NCBI GenBank assembly: GCA_030770425.1 | Contig: JASJFT010000128.1 | Span: 1-64,000 of the forward strand | Source: Darksidea phi | Taxonomy: Eukaryota; Ascomycota; Dothideomycetes; Pleosporales; Lentitheciaceae | Reading direction: 5' to 3' | Length of the DNA: 64,000 bases | In this document: positions 32,740 to 44,433 of the stretch, in pieces | Layout: each line of letters starts with the position of its first letter | Position numbering within the stretch: the stretch's first letter is position 1 | Made by a program: the position numbers and the translations under genes | The notes under the pieces: model-generated | The model's database searches: none | Told to the model about the DNA's origin: nothing | The model's input: the letters and a program-made list of their open reading frames with translations, nothing else

Positions 32740-34837
32740 GGCAGTCGCGCACCTAGAAATAAATCTGAGCATATCGTTCGTGATTAGCCGGTCATATAGT
32801 GTGGAAGTCTTACCACTGTGTCATGCAACTTCCAAACCACCGATTCGTGATCAGGCTATGAGGCTCTCTTGAGTCTAAGCACCGGAACACCGTTCGACCG
32901 TAAATCCCGGTACTTGAGTTTTGAGTTTTTCGTCGATCATAAAACCTATAGGTTTAACTTAAGCAGACAAAACACTAGAGCGCTTAGGGGAATCGTGACA
33001 GAAGAAACGGTGTAGTGGTCGAATTGAGGTTTGGAGCCGCAGGAGGCTGAGCCTTGCCTCGCTTGCACTCTCTTAGCCAATGACGAGCTGCTCATATCAG
33101 CACTTAGTTAATCCTCATCATACTTCGAATGCGATGTTCCCATGAACAAGGAGTGAGAAGGCTCTTCTTTATATGGGAGAAAAGGCCCGAGGTGCATTTG
33201 GAAGGGTCTCAGCTTCACAAAGGTCGAAAAGAAGGTGTGGAGCGTGTTTTGAGGCACAGGCAATGCAACGTGAGAACATGTTGATTAAACTGTTGTTACA
33301 CTTCATACACAGAGGAAGCGAATAGTATCACGGCGCAAAGAAGCCCGGGGCTAGCATTAGAACAGCTAGCGCGCGCGGCCGACAAAAATGGTGGGGCTTA
33401 CCGCCGACTTCATCTCATCCATCACTAGAACATTACGCACCCATTCCTATAGAATGACTTCTTAGTGCTCCTAGACACGCTAGCTATCAATAACTATTTG
33501 CTAGTACGCCTATCACGTGTCATTCACTACCATAAACGATTAAGCTGAGCAAAGCCAAGGAGCTGAACTTGAAGACCTTGGAACAAGCTATTTATTGAGA
33601 AGGGACGCGGTTAAAAAGGTTCCACTAGTATGAACGCCCACTTTCTGGGACCTTCTACTACCCTGGAGCATTCGGCAATAGTGAGCTACTTAAGGCCACA
33701 CCGCTCTTTTATCAATACTAGCCTTCACCTTCACCTCCCAATACCGTTGTAAACAAACAATCAATTGTGGAAGCGAGTTGCTATATTGCCTTGTTTAGCC
33801 GCTCGCGGCTTCCGCGGAGGTCTCCTGGTCCACTGTTTACAATCACCCAACGTCCACTGCAGATACAGAACACACCCATCGACATGTCAATCGACAAATT
33901 CAGACCTTGAGCTGCACTTTAGCCATCCTCATACGTTCGCACAATCGCTATCCACAAATTACCAAGAGGATGACAACGGCTCTCAACTAGGTCATGGCTG
34001 ATACGGCGCCCTCGACGAGACTTGCTCGCTGCGACAACACGGAATGCTAACGATGACTGGAGAGTGTAAATCACGACGTGAAAGCCATCAAAGAGGGGTC
34101 CCGAAACGAGTCGTTTGACGCTATTTCTGCATTGTTGCAGACAGGTGTGGATATTAGAGGAAAGCACCGAAAGACGATATGAGCCTGGGCTCCAAACAGC
34201 ATTTTACGACGACAATAGCTGTGGCAAGCGGACCGACAAACAGTCTAGTGACTTCACTCTGAGCGTCGGCGCTTTGACGTTGCACGAGAGTGGCAGGTGC
34301 GCGAGAGTGAAGGCAGCAGCACCCTCGCGCACCTTCACTCACCTCGCCCATGCCTCATTACAAAGGTATATCTATTTAACTGCAGCAAGAACTTGTATCA
34401 AAACACAACACCCTTCAGCTTGGAGCTGCTTGGGATAGTCTGGTGTAAGCGTGAGAACGTCTGACGGTCAACATCGCATCCCGGTTACTATCCTATACCA
34501 TACAACCCGAAAGGTCTTGTGTTCGAGTGAGTCAAAATGCATTAGTAAAAAGTGCATACTCAAAGTTAGACCAGCTTCTAGCGACAACAGAAAATAAGAG
34601 TTTCTGGGTGGTGAGCTTCGTCTAAGTTGATTCTGACATTGCGATCCATTTCTTTTTGCCATTCTTTTTGCTAGAGCCCTCTTTTATGCCTTTTCTCTTT
34701 ATAGAGGTGTTATGTTTCTTTATAACACAGCATGCTATTTAACACTTTTCCTCCCAACCCGTCGCTTTGCTATAGCCAACTCATGCTACCCAATTTAGCT
34801 TACTGTGCTGGTTGAAGAGTCTGTCTGTAGTAAGTAT
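32740..34837. other. 2.1-kb gene-free stretch
   Basis: More AT-rich than the surroundings, with many TAG/CTA words, but no recognisable transposon protein. No gene supported on either strand. Confidence 0.4.
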
Positions 34838-35773
34838 TCAGCTAAGGAAGAAACAAAATTCGACTAGTATACCTTTGCATCTCGTGCCTTTGTGGAAAGC
34901 GCAAGCAGAAATGTCGATGAAACAGTTTTCGACTGCAGTATTAGAAGATCTTGGGAGCATGTTCATGGCCTTCCGCTGAATAGCGAAGATCTTAACGAGC
35001 AATGAGTGAGATAGACGCTTGTTGTGGTCATCCACCGAATCCCTGGATGCGCACATGGCTATAAGAAAGGCGAACATGCGCTTCAAAGGCGCATCAACGG
35101 GCAGAAATTCAGCGGCATCGGCCATCCAATCAATAGGGATTTGAAGCTCGTTTGCAATCTTTGCCAGAAGAAGACTGAGGGTGGTGTCGAGCATGCGAGG
35201 TGCGCCGCGCATGTCTGCAAAAACGTGAAGATCAAGGAGCTGCTTGAAGGACAGCGCAATTACGTCCTGCGCGTGTGGGTCGGGGATCAAAAGCTCGCTG
35301 GACAAGCACAGAGTGAGTTGTTTCGGAAGCACAAGAATCGGGACGCTAAATGTGCAACCATTGACGTCCTTGATGCCGTCACCAAAGCGACCCGTGTAAA
35401 GGAAGTTGTAGACAAGCTGGAAGGTCTCCGGGTCGTCCTGGTCGAGCATGATGGTGCGGGTCTGGGCTTCGAGAAACTGTCCATTGAATGCGCCTGCGAA
35501 GTACGAGCAATGGAACGCAAGTAGACCTCTGTGCACGTGGAATGTCTTCGGGTCCTCCTCTCCCACAATGACCTTGACGATCTCGTCGTAAAGATTCCTG
35601 TCGATCCGATGAGCGAACTTCACAGGTTGTCTCACAAGGCCTTGGTTCAATACTTACACTGAAAGTGGCTCGAGATGATGCAGGTAACAAGGGTGACGGG
35701 CCTCGAGCATACGCAGTTGGCGTGGAGGGCTAGGAGCCTCTCCATCCGAGACTTGAGGTTGCTGGGTGTCCAT
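34838..35773 (-). CDS. BTB/POZ domain protein
   Basis: Exons 35773-35658 and 35597-34838; the 60-nt intron has a GTAAGT donor and a CGACAG acceptor and joins in phase 2 as SVNLYDE, giving 291 residues. The BTB domain occupies about residues 40-125: DEIVKVIVGEEDPKTFHVHR, GLLAFHCSYFAGAF, DDPETFQLVYNFLYTGRF. After it come helices with the pattern LLDLHVFADMRGAPRMLD, as in the many fungal BTB proteins of this type. These act as dimerising adaptors, often for Cul3 ligases; the partner here is unknown. A stretch of about 20 residues after the BTB core (CTFSVPILVLPKQLTLCL) has no counterpart I recognise. The second frame alone has no ATG, which supports exon 1. Confidence 0.8.
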
Positions 35774-36540
35774 GGCGCGAGAGTGACGGGAGAGCGAAAT
35801 GAAGCAGACAGCCCATCAGGCAGAGCTGCTCGAGTTTTCCTTTTGTGGCCGTCTCGGGGTTTGTTTTGTTTCGCCGGAAGAAAGCGATACGTTCGCTCAT
35901 ACGTACCTTCCCTCATGGGAGCGAAGGTGTACTCACAAGCTGCGGAGACAGCAATCTCAAAGGGCTCATGTCGAAGAAAATAGGCACCATAGCCATCATA
36001 GTAGTAAGATAGAGCACGATCTCAAACGGTTAGAACGATGACAGCAAGAGTTGGGAACATTTGGACTAACGAAAGGGTAGCAGCATGATGCTCCCGTAAT
36101 AGAAAGTCAATAATAGCAGTCTGGGTAACTCCTCACACCCCATCATCGCATCACTCGCTTCAAAAGCTCAGCCACTACCGTGGGTAGGGGTCGGAATGGT
36201 TCTCTATCTTTGCTGCACGCTTGCTATTGTGGAATGGTGATTGGTCTTCCGAATGAGCCCTCAAGATCGGCAAAAATGAATTCCAAAAATGAAAGGCTAA
36301 GCATAATGGTGCAAGGAGATGATCTCTTGAAGACAAGCTTTATGATTGCGCGCGAAGTGCTTCTCATAGAGAGGGAACATTGGCCTACCCTGTTTACTGC
36401 ACTTGAGACGACATTGATGCTAGCCATCTGCAGCCAGCACATCGACCAAACATATCCTCAGTTGGCTTGGGTCAGGGATGAACGATATAACAAATGAGAT
36501 TGTTTCCATTCCTATGTACATGCATGTGGCTGCGACATGT
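35774..36540. other. Intergenic
   Basis: A 105-codon plus-strand frame (36180-36497) has mixed composition and no recognised domain; not called. Otherwise nothing. Confidence 0.4.
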
Positions 36541-37126
36541 TCACTTCCAGGATGGCTCCTCGCCATGCTTTCGTGCCTGCAACTGTCAGTAATTATATAT
36601 GACGCCGAATTAGCGCACTCACCCTAACCGTTGCCGGACCTCCCAGCTCAGCCTCCAGCCCATCCTCATACGTCTTCGGCACGCTGACCTTGTCAGGATA
36701 GATTAGGCTCACCACCCCCACGAGTCCAAATGTGGCCGCGACAAAGGTACCCAGCAGGACGGAACCCCAAGCCGGCGTGAAGTGGTCATAGTCGTGGAGA
36801 GAGAGGGGCCCGAGGATGTCGTGGTCTTCGTGGCAGGGCTCGCCGTAGTTGCGGCGGTCCTGCTTGTCCCAATAGTCGCCGTACGGGTCGCGCTTTGCTC
36901 GGTTCTCGGGCGGGGGGTTGATGTAGCCACCGTTCTGCGGCCGTTAGCTGGCGAAGGTGCAACTGCAGACTTCAAAGGAGCTGACCATGTCGGGGTCGGC
37001 GAGCTCGATGCGCTCAGCTTCGGTCATGGCGGTGCGGGCCTGCTGGAGGAACTGAGGTCGGCGGGCGATGGCGGGCGCAAGAGCGCGGGCGAGCGGGCGG
37101 GCCGCTGCGATACGCCGGGAGAGCAT
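36541..37126 (-). CDS. Mitochondrial complex I subunit, NDUFB8/ASHI family
   Basis: Accessory subunit of NADH:ubiquinone oxidoreductase. Exons 37126-36986, 36934-36623, 36576-36541 give 162 residues. The N-terminus (MLSRRIAAARPLARALAPAI) is an Arg/Ala-rich presequence, followed by AERIELADPDMNGGYINPPP and RAKRDPYGDYWDKQDRRNYG, a block typical of the family. One membrane helix (WGSVLLGTFVAATFGLVGVV, about residues 103-122) precedes a short tail ending GEEPSWK. The last exon codes for only 11 residues. It is divergent from SWR1. Confidence 0.87.
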
Positions 37127-37754
37127 ACTAGGGAACTGTTAGAAGCTTGCTGCAGGCAATTGGATGGACGACATACGTGACGGTGCAGCTTGCGGGGGTC
37201 TGGAGTTGGAATGAGGCTCGACGGTGATGGAAGGGGACCTCCGGCCATGATGCTTGGCAATTGCGCTAATGCCGAATGTGGGCGTGGCGTCCCCGACATG
37301 CTCCAACGCCTTCAACGTTCTTTTTTAATGGAAGTGGCGCAGGTAAGGGGATGGCTAGGCATCAGGATTGCCATGGAGAGAATTCTTGCCCACAGATTCG
37401 CCATGTTACTACCATCACCGCCGGTCTTGCACCTTTCCTGCCATACCACATGTGGTGCATGCTTCGCAAAACAGCGCTAAACCCTAGCTGGCTTGAGTGG
37501 CGGCTCGAAAAACACGGCTCACTCTTTTGAGCTCACTCCACGACATTGTCAGAAGCTCGCGTGCTAGAAAGCCCGTACAGCGCCAACGCGGCCGGCTACC
37601 CGAGATTTGACCTCGCCACGGTCATCGCTCGTCCCGTAGCTATCGTGCGACACCACTTTTGGCCCGACTTATGCTGAGTTCGCGGCGCGCTCGGTGGTGT
37701 CGCCTGCTGTAGGCCTGTTGCGATATTTGACGGGCTGCAACCCGCGTTTCTCCC
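37127..37754. promoter_or_regulatory. Divergent promoter region between the complex I subunit gene and SWR1
   Basis: 628 bp with no coding frame supported. Both flanking genes are read outward, so the promoters of both lie here. No TATA element stands out. Confidence 0.5.
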
Positions 37755-40700
37755 ATGGAGATCCAAAGTCGCGATACCGAGTCTCATGCACCACCGGACC
37801 CAGCCAGCGCCCACCAGGAGCCCACCGCAGCCCACAACGAGCAAGCATTCGAAGAGAACAGCGCCCTGTCTATAAAGACAGAGGAGCAGCCACCCGCCCA
37901 GAATGATGAAAATGCCGCCCGAGAACGGCCGTCGAAGCGGCGCAAGCTCGAGGACATCACACCGCGGCGTTCTGCATCGCGCGCCGTGTCTCCCCCGTGG
38001 AAGCCCTTTGCAGCAAACGGTCCCACTACCATCTTCAACAACGGCGTTCGCAAGTCGTCGCGTGTGAACAGGGAGCCGCTGCCGCCTGAACCCACGAAGA
38101 AGACACCGCGCAGCACGGCCAAGGGAACACAGACAAACGGCGTGTCAAAATCCAGCGGCAAGCAGTCTGCGTCGCGCCCAGTGTCCGGTTCGGCAGCGCC
38201 ATCCAAGAGCAAGTCGACGCCAGCAGTCACGAAAAAGGCCTCTGTTGCCCCGTTGCACTCCCCAACGCGAAAGTCTGAACGCCAGAGGAAGGCCGCTGCA
38301 GCAGCCTTTACTGATTCTCCCACCGCTCCCGCAATCCCGAATGGCTCGCCCGAGAACGCGCGAAAACGTCCTGCTCGTTTACGTCGGATGACTCAACCCT
38401 CCACGGATGACGTAGACGATGGTGTCTTCGGCACGCCTGCAGCAGACCCGTCCAGCGCGTGCGACCAGTACAGTCCCATCGATGACTCGAACTCTTCGCT
38501 CCCTGCGCCCCGGCTACGCCTCCGACTGCGCAAGCTCGACCCGCCGAATCGCCACCCTCACCATGTGCCGCCCGCAACAAAGCATTCCTCGTTCGCTGAA
38601 TGGCTACAACATGACGATCCGTTGGAGGGGGAGGAAGGACAGCGCATCACGAAAGAAAAGGCGGAAGAGGAGGCTGCCCGCCGCTTGCAGATCGTGGATG
38701 CAGCAGAGAACGGAGTGCTAAGCCTCGCGCGTTGTAGTGTATTCCAACCGGAAGCCGCAGAGGAACCACCACCTCAGTACGGCCATTGGGACCATGTGGT
38801 TGCCCATGCTTTGCACTTCAACAAGCTCCTTCGGGATGAAAAGATGTACCACCGACGGATAGCCAAGACTCTTGCGCGCGAGGCCTACGAGCGCTGGAAG
38901 GAAAAGTACAAGAAGAAGTCGCAAGAGGAAATGGATGAAGAAGAGGGAGAACGAGCCTTGATACGTTACAAACAGCTTGTTAAGGATGTCAAAGACGCAT
39001 GGACAGTCGTCAAGGCTGAAATTGACAAGGAGCGCGTTGCGAAATGGGAGGAAGAGCAGCTTCAGCTGGGTCACAAAGCTATGGATGACATGTTCAACCA
39101 GGCTCAAGAGATCCTCGGCCGGAATATGATCGACTCAGCTTCATCCCTGGTTAGTGACGACCGTGGTACTGAAGGTGAAGGCGGCGATTTTGAGAGCGGG
39201 GCCTCCAACGTTACCGGCGACAGAGAGGAAGCCGAGAACATGACATCGGACTCGGATAGTGAGGGAGGTCATGAGAACGATGAAGACGCTAACCTCACAG
39301 CCGAGCAGCTACGTGCCAAGTACGGCCAAATCCCAGACCTGTCTGATGAAAGCTCCGCCGAAGAGGGGACCAATGAAACGGAGGATGAAGATGAGCCCGA
39401 TCAAGGTACGCCTGAGCCGACGCCGGATCCAGATCTCAAGATGGAGGATGCGAACAACCTCCCAGAGAACTCTTTTGCCCGTACGAACGGTTTCCACAAA
39501 GCGGAAGACGACCACAATGAAGAAGGCGCCCACTACATTGATCCCGCCCAAGTCGAACTAGAGAAAGTGGACGAAGCGCTTTTAGACTCTGAAGAGGAGG
39601 GCAGCAATGCTTCCGAATCGGGCAGCGAGATATGGTCGAGCGATGAAGAGTCTGGCGGCGAGGAAGTAGAAGAAGAGGATGAATCCCAATCTGATTCAGA
39701 GACTGACGATGATCTCGGTGTGATGGGATTTTTGGCACCCAATGAAATTAAGAAGTTGAAAGAAGCGGCCAAATCTGTGGTTGAAGAGAATTGGAACGAG
39801 AATGGGGCCCCTCTGATCAACGGCATCAACGGGCATCAGTCGCAAAAAGCTGAAGACGTTGCGGACCAACCCCAGCTCAATGGTCGGGCGAGCTCCATGG
39901 AGGCTGGTGAAACTCATATCAACGGCGTAATAACCGCCAATGTGCCCGCACCGTCTGTTGAGATGGCCGAATCAGAATCTGTCGAAGAGAATGTTCCCGA
40001 GAAGAGCATTTCCTTAGCCCGGTCACGGCGGTCCTCCTCGCCACCGCGAACTGAAATTCCGTCTTTATTGCGAGGCACGCTTCGAGAATATCAGCACGGC
40101 GGGTTGGATTGGCTTGCAAATCTGTACGATTCCGACACCAACGGCATCCTTGCAGATGAAATGGGCCTCGGCAAGACAATACAAACCATAGCGTTGCTCG
40201 CCTACATCGCCGTTTACCGAGAGAAATGGGGACCACATCTTGTTGTCGTTCCCACTAGTGTGATGCTAAACTGGGAAATGGAATTCAAGAAGTTCTTACC
40301 TGGGTTCAGGATTTTGACCTATTACGGTGACATCAATGAGCGAAAAAGGAAGCGGATTGGCTGGCGTAATACTGGGCGCGACATGATCAATGTTGTCATC
40401 ACATCGTACCAGCTCATTCTCCAGGATGCGGCAGCGTTCAAGATGCGTGCCTGGCAATACCTTATTCTCGACGAAGCTCATAACATCAAGAATTTCAAAT
40501 CCCAGCGATGGCAGACGATGCTGAATCTTCGGACAGAGCATCGCTTGCTCCTGACGGGAACACCCCTGCAGAACAACATTGATGAACTATGGTCGTTGTT
40601 GTACTTCCTGATGCCTGCTGGATTTGCGGGCGAAGGTCGTATCGCTGGGTTGGAGGAGTTTACGATGGCTTTGAAGAATCCGACATCGCAGATCCTAGAG

Positions 40701-42809
40701 CAAGGTCGACAGCAGCTCGATGCGGAAGCCCAGAAAATCGTAAAGAAGCTACATGAAGTTCTGCGACCGTATTTACTTCGAAGGCTGAAGGCAGATGTAG
40801 AGAAACAGATGCCCGGAAAGTATGAGCATGTGGTGTATTGCAAGCTTTCAAAGCGTCAACGTCAGCTGTACGATGGGTTCATGGGCCGTGCCTCTACTAA
40901 GGAGATATTATCTTCCGGTAACTACATGTCCATCATCAACTGCTTGATGTCTCTGCGCAAGGTTTGCAATCACCCCGACCTGTTCGAAACCAGGGCCATC
41001 GTAACCTCAATGGCCATGCCCAGATCAGTCCCGGCCGACTTTGCCATCAAGGATCTCCTCGTACGAAAACGTCTACATGAAGGTATGGAGGCAGACAAAG
41101 TGAACATGGAGGCTCTGAACCTGGTTTTTGTTCATCGTGAACGTACGTCAATGTTACATGCTCGTCGAGCGCAACAAATACGTGCGACACGTCCGTTGGA
41201 AGATCTAATTGAGCGCCAGACCCGTCGCATTAACCAAACCGTTGAGCCAGGAACATCTCCCGTACAATCCGCGCTCATAGCGGCGGCGAAGAGAGAGCGT
41301 ATTGCCGCACGGAGCCACCTCCAGACATGCCTCAGGTTGACTCGGTCACGGACCCAGTTCTTACCGATATATGGCAAGGGTTTGGTAGACCGCCTCACCA
41401 TGGATTATCAGGACTACACCTTTGGTGCTCGTGACCCTGACCAGGTCTTCACAAAGCACCCCCCGCCGTCTCTCAATCCAGCGTATGCCGCCGGGATGCA
41501 ATACCAGCCCACGAACCCTTTCACCCAAGCGACAATGAACCGGGATGCCGAAGTCCACATCATACCGGGAAAGAAAGGTAGGCTCGGGTTCCGCCAGGCC
41601 CGCCGGCCCGGGTTTGCTTCCGAATGGTACCGGCAGCAGATAACCGCCTTCCACTCTATGATACCCACTCTTGAGCAACGTGCTGAAGCCTTGGAGCCCA
41701 TTGTTGCAAGATTCACCTGCGTAACACCTGCAGTTGCGGCTGAAGAACTGGCTCCCCTAACGCTATCCCAGCAAGGCGTGGCGCTGATCAGATCGTCTCA
41801 TATGGCGCGCGATCGCGATCCTTTCCACGAATCACGTATGCGCCAATCGATCGCCTTCCCCGACAAACGACTGTTGCAGTACGATTGCGGCAAATTGCAG
41901 CGTCTCGCTCTGTTGCTGAGGGAACTGCAAGCTGGTGGCCACCGGGCTCTGATCTTCACCCAGATGACCAAGGTCTTGGACATCCTTGAGCAGTTCCTCA
42001 ACATACATGGACACCGATATTTGCGACTGGACGGCGCTACCAAGGTCGAACAACGACAAATCCTCACTGATCGCTTCAACAGTGACCCACGCATCCTCTG
42101 CTTCATCCTCTCCTCCCGATCCGGTGGCCTTGGCATCAATCTTACGGGTGCCGACACTGTCATCTTCTACGATCTCGACTGGAACCCTGCTATGGACAAA
42201 CAGTGTCAAGATCGTTCCCATCGTATCGGGCAAACGCGGGATGTGCATATCTACAAGTTCGTCTCTGAATATACAATCGAAGCCAACATTCTGCGTAAGA
42301 GCAACCAAAAACGCCTCCTCGATGACGTCATCATCCAAAAGGGTGACTTTACTACCGATACCTTCAACCGCGTAACCTGGCGCGACGCCCTTGGCGAGGA
42401 TCTAGGCGATGAGGCCGGCGCAGCTATGGATCGCGTGCTCGGTGAAAAGGCAGGTCTTCTCGGTGACGCCCGCGTCATGGGTACCGTGGAAGACCGCGAA
42501 GACCAAGCCGCAGCAACGGTAGCTCAAAAAGAGATTGTAGACGAGATCCACGACGACCAGGTTGACTTCAATGAAAGCTTGAATGCTACGCCTGCGAATG
42601 CGACAAGAGCGGCGAGTGAGATCGAGCCTGGTGAGGAGATGCCGGGAGGTATAAAGGGTGATAGACTAAAGAGACATGTGGACGAATACATGCTCGAGAG
42701 GTTTAGAGATGAGTACGGGAAGGAACCGTACAGGCCGCCGACGGAGCGGCAGAGGAGAGGGAGGAAGGGGCAGGATGTGCACCGCCATAGCAAGAAGAAG
42801 AGGTATTGA
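37755..42809 (+). CDS. SWR1: SWR1 chromatin-remodelling ATPase
   Basis: Catalytic subunit of the SWR1 complex, which swaps H2A for H2A.Z in nucleosomes. It is one uninterrupted frame of 1684 residues, the size of fungal Swr1. The N-terminal 330 residues are disordered and basic. An HSA helix (HWDHVVAHALHFNKLL then RRIAKTLAREAYERW, about 340-410) would bind actin-related proteins. An acidic region with many Glu/Asp runs spans about 450-680. ATPase motifs: DEMGLGKTIQT (about 800), LILDEAHNIKN (about 903), LLTGTPLQNN. A roughly 290-residue insertion separates the two RecA lobes, characteristic of the INO80/SWR1 class. Lobe two has LIFTQMTKVLDILEQF (about 1395) and DRSHRIGQT (about 1487). LLDDVIIQKGDFTTDTF follows and favours SWR1 over INO80. 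Confidence 0.95.
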   Translation: MEIQSRDTESHAPPDPASAHQEPTAAHNEQAFEENSALSIKTEEQPPAQNDENAARERPSKRRKLEDITPRRSASRAVSPPWKPFAANGPTTIFNNGVRKSSRVNREPLPPEPTKKTPRSTAKGTQTNGVSKSSGKQSASRPVSGSAAPSKSKSTPAVTKKASVAPLHSPTRKSERQRKAAAAAFTDSPTAPAIPNGSPENARKRPARLRRMTQPSTDDVDDGVFGTPAADPSSACDQYSPIDDSNSSLPAPRLRLRLRKLDPPNRHPHHVPPATKHSSFAEWLQHDDPLEGEEGQRITKEKAEEEAARRLQIVDAAENGVLSLARCSVFQPEAAEEPPPQYGHWDHVVAHALHFNKLLRDEKMYHRRIAKTLAREAYERWKEKYKKKSQEEMDEEEGERALIRYKQLVKDVKDAWTVVKAEIDKERVAKWEEEQLQLGHKAMDDMFNQAQEILGRNMIDSASSLVSDDRGTEGEGGDFESGASNVTGDREEAENMTSDSDSEGGHENDEDANLTAEQLRAKYGQIPDLSDESSAEEGTNETEDEDEPDQGTPEPTPDPDLKMEDANNLPENSFARTNGFHKAEDDHNEEGAHYIDPAQVELEKVDEALLDSEEEGSNASESGSEIWSSDEESGGEEVEEEDESQSDSETDDDLGVMGFLAPNEIKKLKEAAKSVVEENWNENGAPLINGINGHQSQKAEDVADQPQLNGRASSMEAGETHINGVITANVPAPSVEMAESESVEENVPEKSISLARSRRSSSPPRTEIPSLLRGTLREYQHGGLDWLANLYDSDTNGILADEMGLGKTIQTIALLAYIAVYREKWGPHLVVVPTSVMLNWEMEFKKFLPGFRILTYYGDINERKRKRIGWRNTGRDMINVVITSYQLILQDAAAFKMRAWQYLILDEAHNIKNFKSQRWQTMLNLRTEHRLLLTGTPLQNNIDELWSLLYFLMPAGFAGEGRIAGLEEFTMALKNPTSQILEQGRQQLDAEAQKIVKKLHEVLRPYLLRRLKADVEKQMPGKYEHVVYCKLSKRQRQLYDGFMGRASTKEILSSGNYMSIINCLMSLRKVCNHPDLFETRAIVTSMAMPRSVPADFAIKDLLVRKRLHEGMEADKVNMEALNLVFVHRERTSMLHARRAQQIRATRPLEDLIERQTRRINQTVEPGTSPVQSALIAAAKRERIAARSHLQTCLRLTRSRTQFLPIYGKGLVDRLTMDYQDYTFGARDPDQVFTKHPPPSLNPAYAAGMQYQPTNPFTQATMNRDAEVHIIPGKKGRLGFRQARRPGFASEWYRQQITAFHSMIPTLEQRAEALEPIVARFTCVTPAVAAEELAPLTLSQQGVALIRSSHMARDRDPFHESRMRQSIAFPDKRLLQYDCGKLQRLALLLRELQAGGHRALIFTQMTKVLDILEQFLNIHGHRYLRLDGATKVEQRQILTDRFNSDPRILCFILSSRSGGLGINLTGADTVIFYDLDWNPAMDKQCQDRSHRIGQTRDVHIYKFVSEYTIEANILRKSNQKRLLDDVIIQKGDFTTDTFNRVTWRDALGEDLGDEAGAAMDRVLGEKAGLLGDARVMGTVEDREDQAAATVAQKEIVDEIHDDQVDFNESLNATPANATRAASEIEPGEEMPGGIKGDRLKRHVDEYMLERFRDEYGKEPYRPPTERQRRGRKGQDVHRHSKKKRY

Positions 42810-44433
42810 GCCTCTCTGACTTGTGCGATGCACGCGAAGGGGGGGTTGTCATGAGTCAATTCTGTGTGGGATCGCCACACTTTCTGTATTAGTAGGTACG
42901 ATAGAAAGGTGCATCACTTTGGATATCCGTGTATGGGATTTATCAAAGCTTTTCTAAGAAATGTATCAGTAGCTTTTGGAGGGGTGAGGATGCATTTAGT
43001 GGTGTAGCGGCTGCATGGTCATGGTAGGCATGGGTGGAGTTTATGGTGGAGATTGAATGTCATTAATTATTCTAACTTTTCCCGAAATCTGTGAACAAGT
43101 TCACCCTCTTCTTGTGTACATTTCTGTTCGTCGTCGGAGAAGCCGATAGAAACTGTTGGTCTATTACCTCAACTCCCATCACGCCTAGACGGCGGTCAAA
43201 ACAGTGGCAGTAGAATAACCATCATTATATGTTATTATAGCACTTGGAACCTCTTAGTCTACCTTGTCCTTCTCTCCATTAACCCTTCCTGGCTGCCTAT
43301 TCCGTCCCTGCCCGGCGCTGTCTTTTGGCGGAGTAGCATCTGTATTTTCTTGTTTCCTATTCCAGAACTCTTCAATGCCTCCAATATATACAGACGAGCC
43401 GTCGGGACGGGCATACACGCCTAGAATCACGGCCCAGGGGTTGCTGGGAAGACATGAGATTGTGGCTGGCACCTCAGCATTCCATATAGGAAGATTGTCT
43501 GGCGGGACTCACGCATAGACTCCGCAGAAGACTGTGAAAGCTTATTTGTCTTTTCTTGCATCGTTGCGGCGGAAGAAGAGCGGGGCAGAATGCGTGTGGG
43601 ATATGCGTCAAGCTTACGGAATGCTTCTGAAGGGACATGCTGAAGACAACAAAGTACCTATATATTTCTGTAGATATTGAGCCCATCGAGAGAATGAGAG
43701 CCAAGGGCTCGGGCGTGGAGGGTCGAAGGGTCAGAAGGGTGGCATGGAGCCGATAAGATACTATTTTGGTAAAGAAATTTCTCAGGTTCCGGTAGATATC
43801 AATGGCCTCATTCTGGAGATGGGTTTTCATGCCCTGTTTACTGGGTAGTGGTCGATCGGCTCATATTGTGCGGCACTTAGAGTGCATTTAAGGGGCTATG
43901 TCGATCGGGGCCAAGGTCGCTCGGAGTGGCTGTTTGGGTCCTGACGGGCTCTTTTCTATGGCCTCATGCGCTTAGTATACGAGCTTTGAAGGCGTCGTGC
44001 TAGCGAAGGACGGGTTGTGACCTCGTTGTCCCGGAGTGATGCCTGGGGCACGAAACAGTGAACCCTACGACGATCTAGCGCGTGGACAACACAGATGGCC
44101 TCACTCAGCTGCGGCGGCATGTTTAGTCTTCGAAGCCCATTCATTGGCCGAATCTCAAAGCATGCCAAGCCGATATTGCAGCAGGCAGAAAATTATTTTT
44201 TTAAGAGCGAACCGCTTCAACCAATTTCTCTACACTTCCGCCTCTTCCCTCGGCCTTTGGCCTGGAGAGGGTATTTCCCAACCGCCGTCACTCGTACGAC
44301 TATTCAGTCTTGTACTCTCTGGTACGAATTTCAGCTTCTCCAAATTCTCAGACTGACTCTGAACCATAGATTCAGATTTACCTCTTAGGGACGCCGCAGT
44401 GCGGAGTCGTGGCTCCGCGCTTCCGTCATTGAG
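42810..44433. other. Spacer with a possible small minus-strand gene at about 43254-43830
   Basis: On the minus strand a frame from 43830 begins MKTHLQNEAIDIYRNLRNFF and reaches MSLQKHS before a GTAAGC donor. A later piece reads VPATISCLPSNPWAVILGVY and SSVYIGGIEEFWNRKQE, and ends at 43254. Splice sites exist (GTGAGT at about 43512) but phases of the joins are ambiguous. I do not recognise the product. The remaining sequence up to 44433 holds no supported feature, though upstream exons of the zinc-finger gene could be there. Confidence 0.3.

Noticed and set aside
35290..35360. Possible second intron in the BTB gene
   Set aside because: The only GT/AG pair (61 nt) produces an immediate stop after joining, whereas reading through stays open.
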